Assembly: GCA_050246875.1 (NCBI GenBank)
Contig: JBFWVF010000029.1
Span: 1-6,007 of the forward strand
Reading direction: 5' to 3'
Source: SHWB01 sp050246875
GTDB taxonomy: Bacteria; Pseudomonadota; Alphaproteobacteria; UBA6615
Length of the DNA: 6,007 bases
The notes beneath the pieces were generated by a model, which saw only the letters and a list, made by a program, of their open reading frames with translations, ran no database searches and had not been told where the DNA came from. A program made the position numbers and the translations under genes. This document shows positions 5,886-6,007 of this stretch, in pieces. Position 1 is the first letter of the stretch. The number at the start of each line of letters is the position of its first letter.

Positions 5886-6007
5886 GCGGCGTCCGGTGCC
5901 AGGAAGTCCTCGTCCGCCGACGCGAGCCACGCCGCGAGCGCGCGGATGTCCGGAGCCGCGTCCCAGCCGGCCGCCGAGGTGACGGCGATGCCCGGCCGGC
6001 CGTCGCG
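5882..6007 (-). CDS. Unrecognised gene, C-terminal 41 residues only
   Basis: An open frame enters from the right edge and ends at TGA (5884-5882), overlapping the next gene's ATG as ATGA. The visible end holds GIAVTSAAGWD (about 6-16 of the visible part), a likely beta strand and turn, then a helix-like IRALAAWLAS and the acidic tail DEDFLAPDAA. Third codon positions are nearly all G or C and residue composition is balanced, as in the real genes here; the alternative frames give Arg/Pro/Ser-rich products. The piece is too short for me to assign a family. Its position and coupling suggest it belongs to the same glycan operon. Confidence 0.7.
   Translation of the reverse strand, partial: RDGRPGIAVTSAAGWDAAPDIRALAAWLASADEDFLAPDAA

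Overview
The window is very GC-rich bacterial DNA (about 70% G+C by eye) with coding third positions almost always G or C. It is packed with genes on a single strand. Every supported gene lies on the minus strand, so the natural reading order runs from the right edge to the left edge. A high-GC free-living bacterium fits, for example Acidobacteriota, Methylomirabilota/Rokubacteria, Gemmatimonadota or a myxobacterium-like lineage. Nothing here fixes the phylum. I see no tRNA, rRNA, CRISPR array, insertion sequence or phage gene.

Layout in transcription order: (1) the last 41 codons of an unrecognised upstream gene (6007-5882); (2) a GT-A-fold, family 2-like glycosyltransferase (5885-4755); (3) a Gfo/Idh/MocA-type NAD(P)-dependent sugar oxidoreductase (4735-3704); (4) a NeuA-type acylneuraminate (nonulosonate) cytidylyltransferase (3702-2947); (5) a NodB/CE4-type cytoplasmic polysaccharide deacetylase (2944-1955); (6) a class I SAM-dependent methyltransferase (1962-1252); (7) a GT4-type glycosyltransferase of the WcaC-like kind, cut by the left edge (1255-1).

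The genes are separated by at most 19 bp and often overlap: ATGA, 19 bp, 1 bp, 2 bp, 8 bp overlap, GTGA. This is the pattern of one translationally coupled operon. There is no room for internal promoters or terminators, and the only gap worth the name is 4736-4754.

The gene set reads as part of a surface-glycan or protein-glycosylation locus that uses a sialic-acid-like (nonulosonic) sugar. The cytidylyltransferase would activate the sugar as its CMP derivative. The oxidoreductase, deacetylase and methyltransferase would modify the sugar or glycan. The two glycosyltransferases would transfer sugars to the growing chain. The sugar synthase (NeuB-type), epimerase (NeuC-type), polymerase and flippase are not in this window. 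The exact sugar (sialic, legionaminic, pseudaminic or other) cannot be decided here. No plainly new system is visible. The points most worth a second look are residue-level departures in the glycosyltransferase and the cytidylyltransferase, and the unusual enzyme combination.
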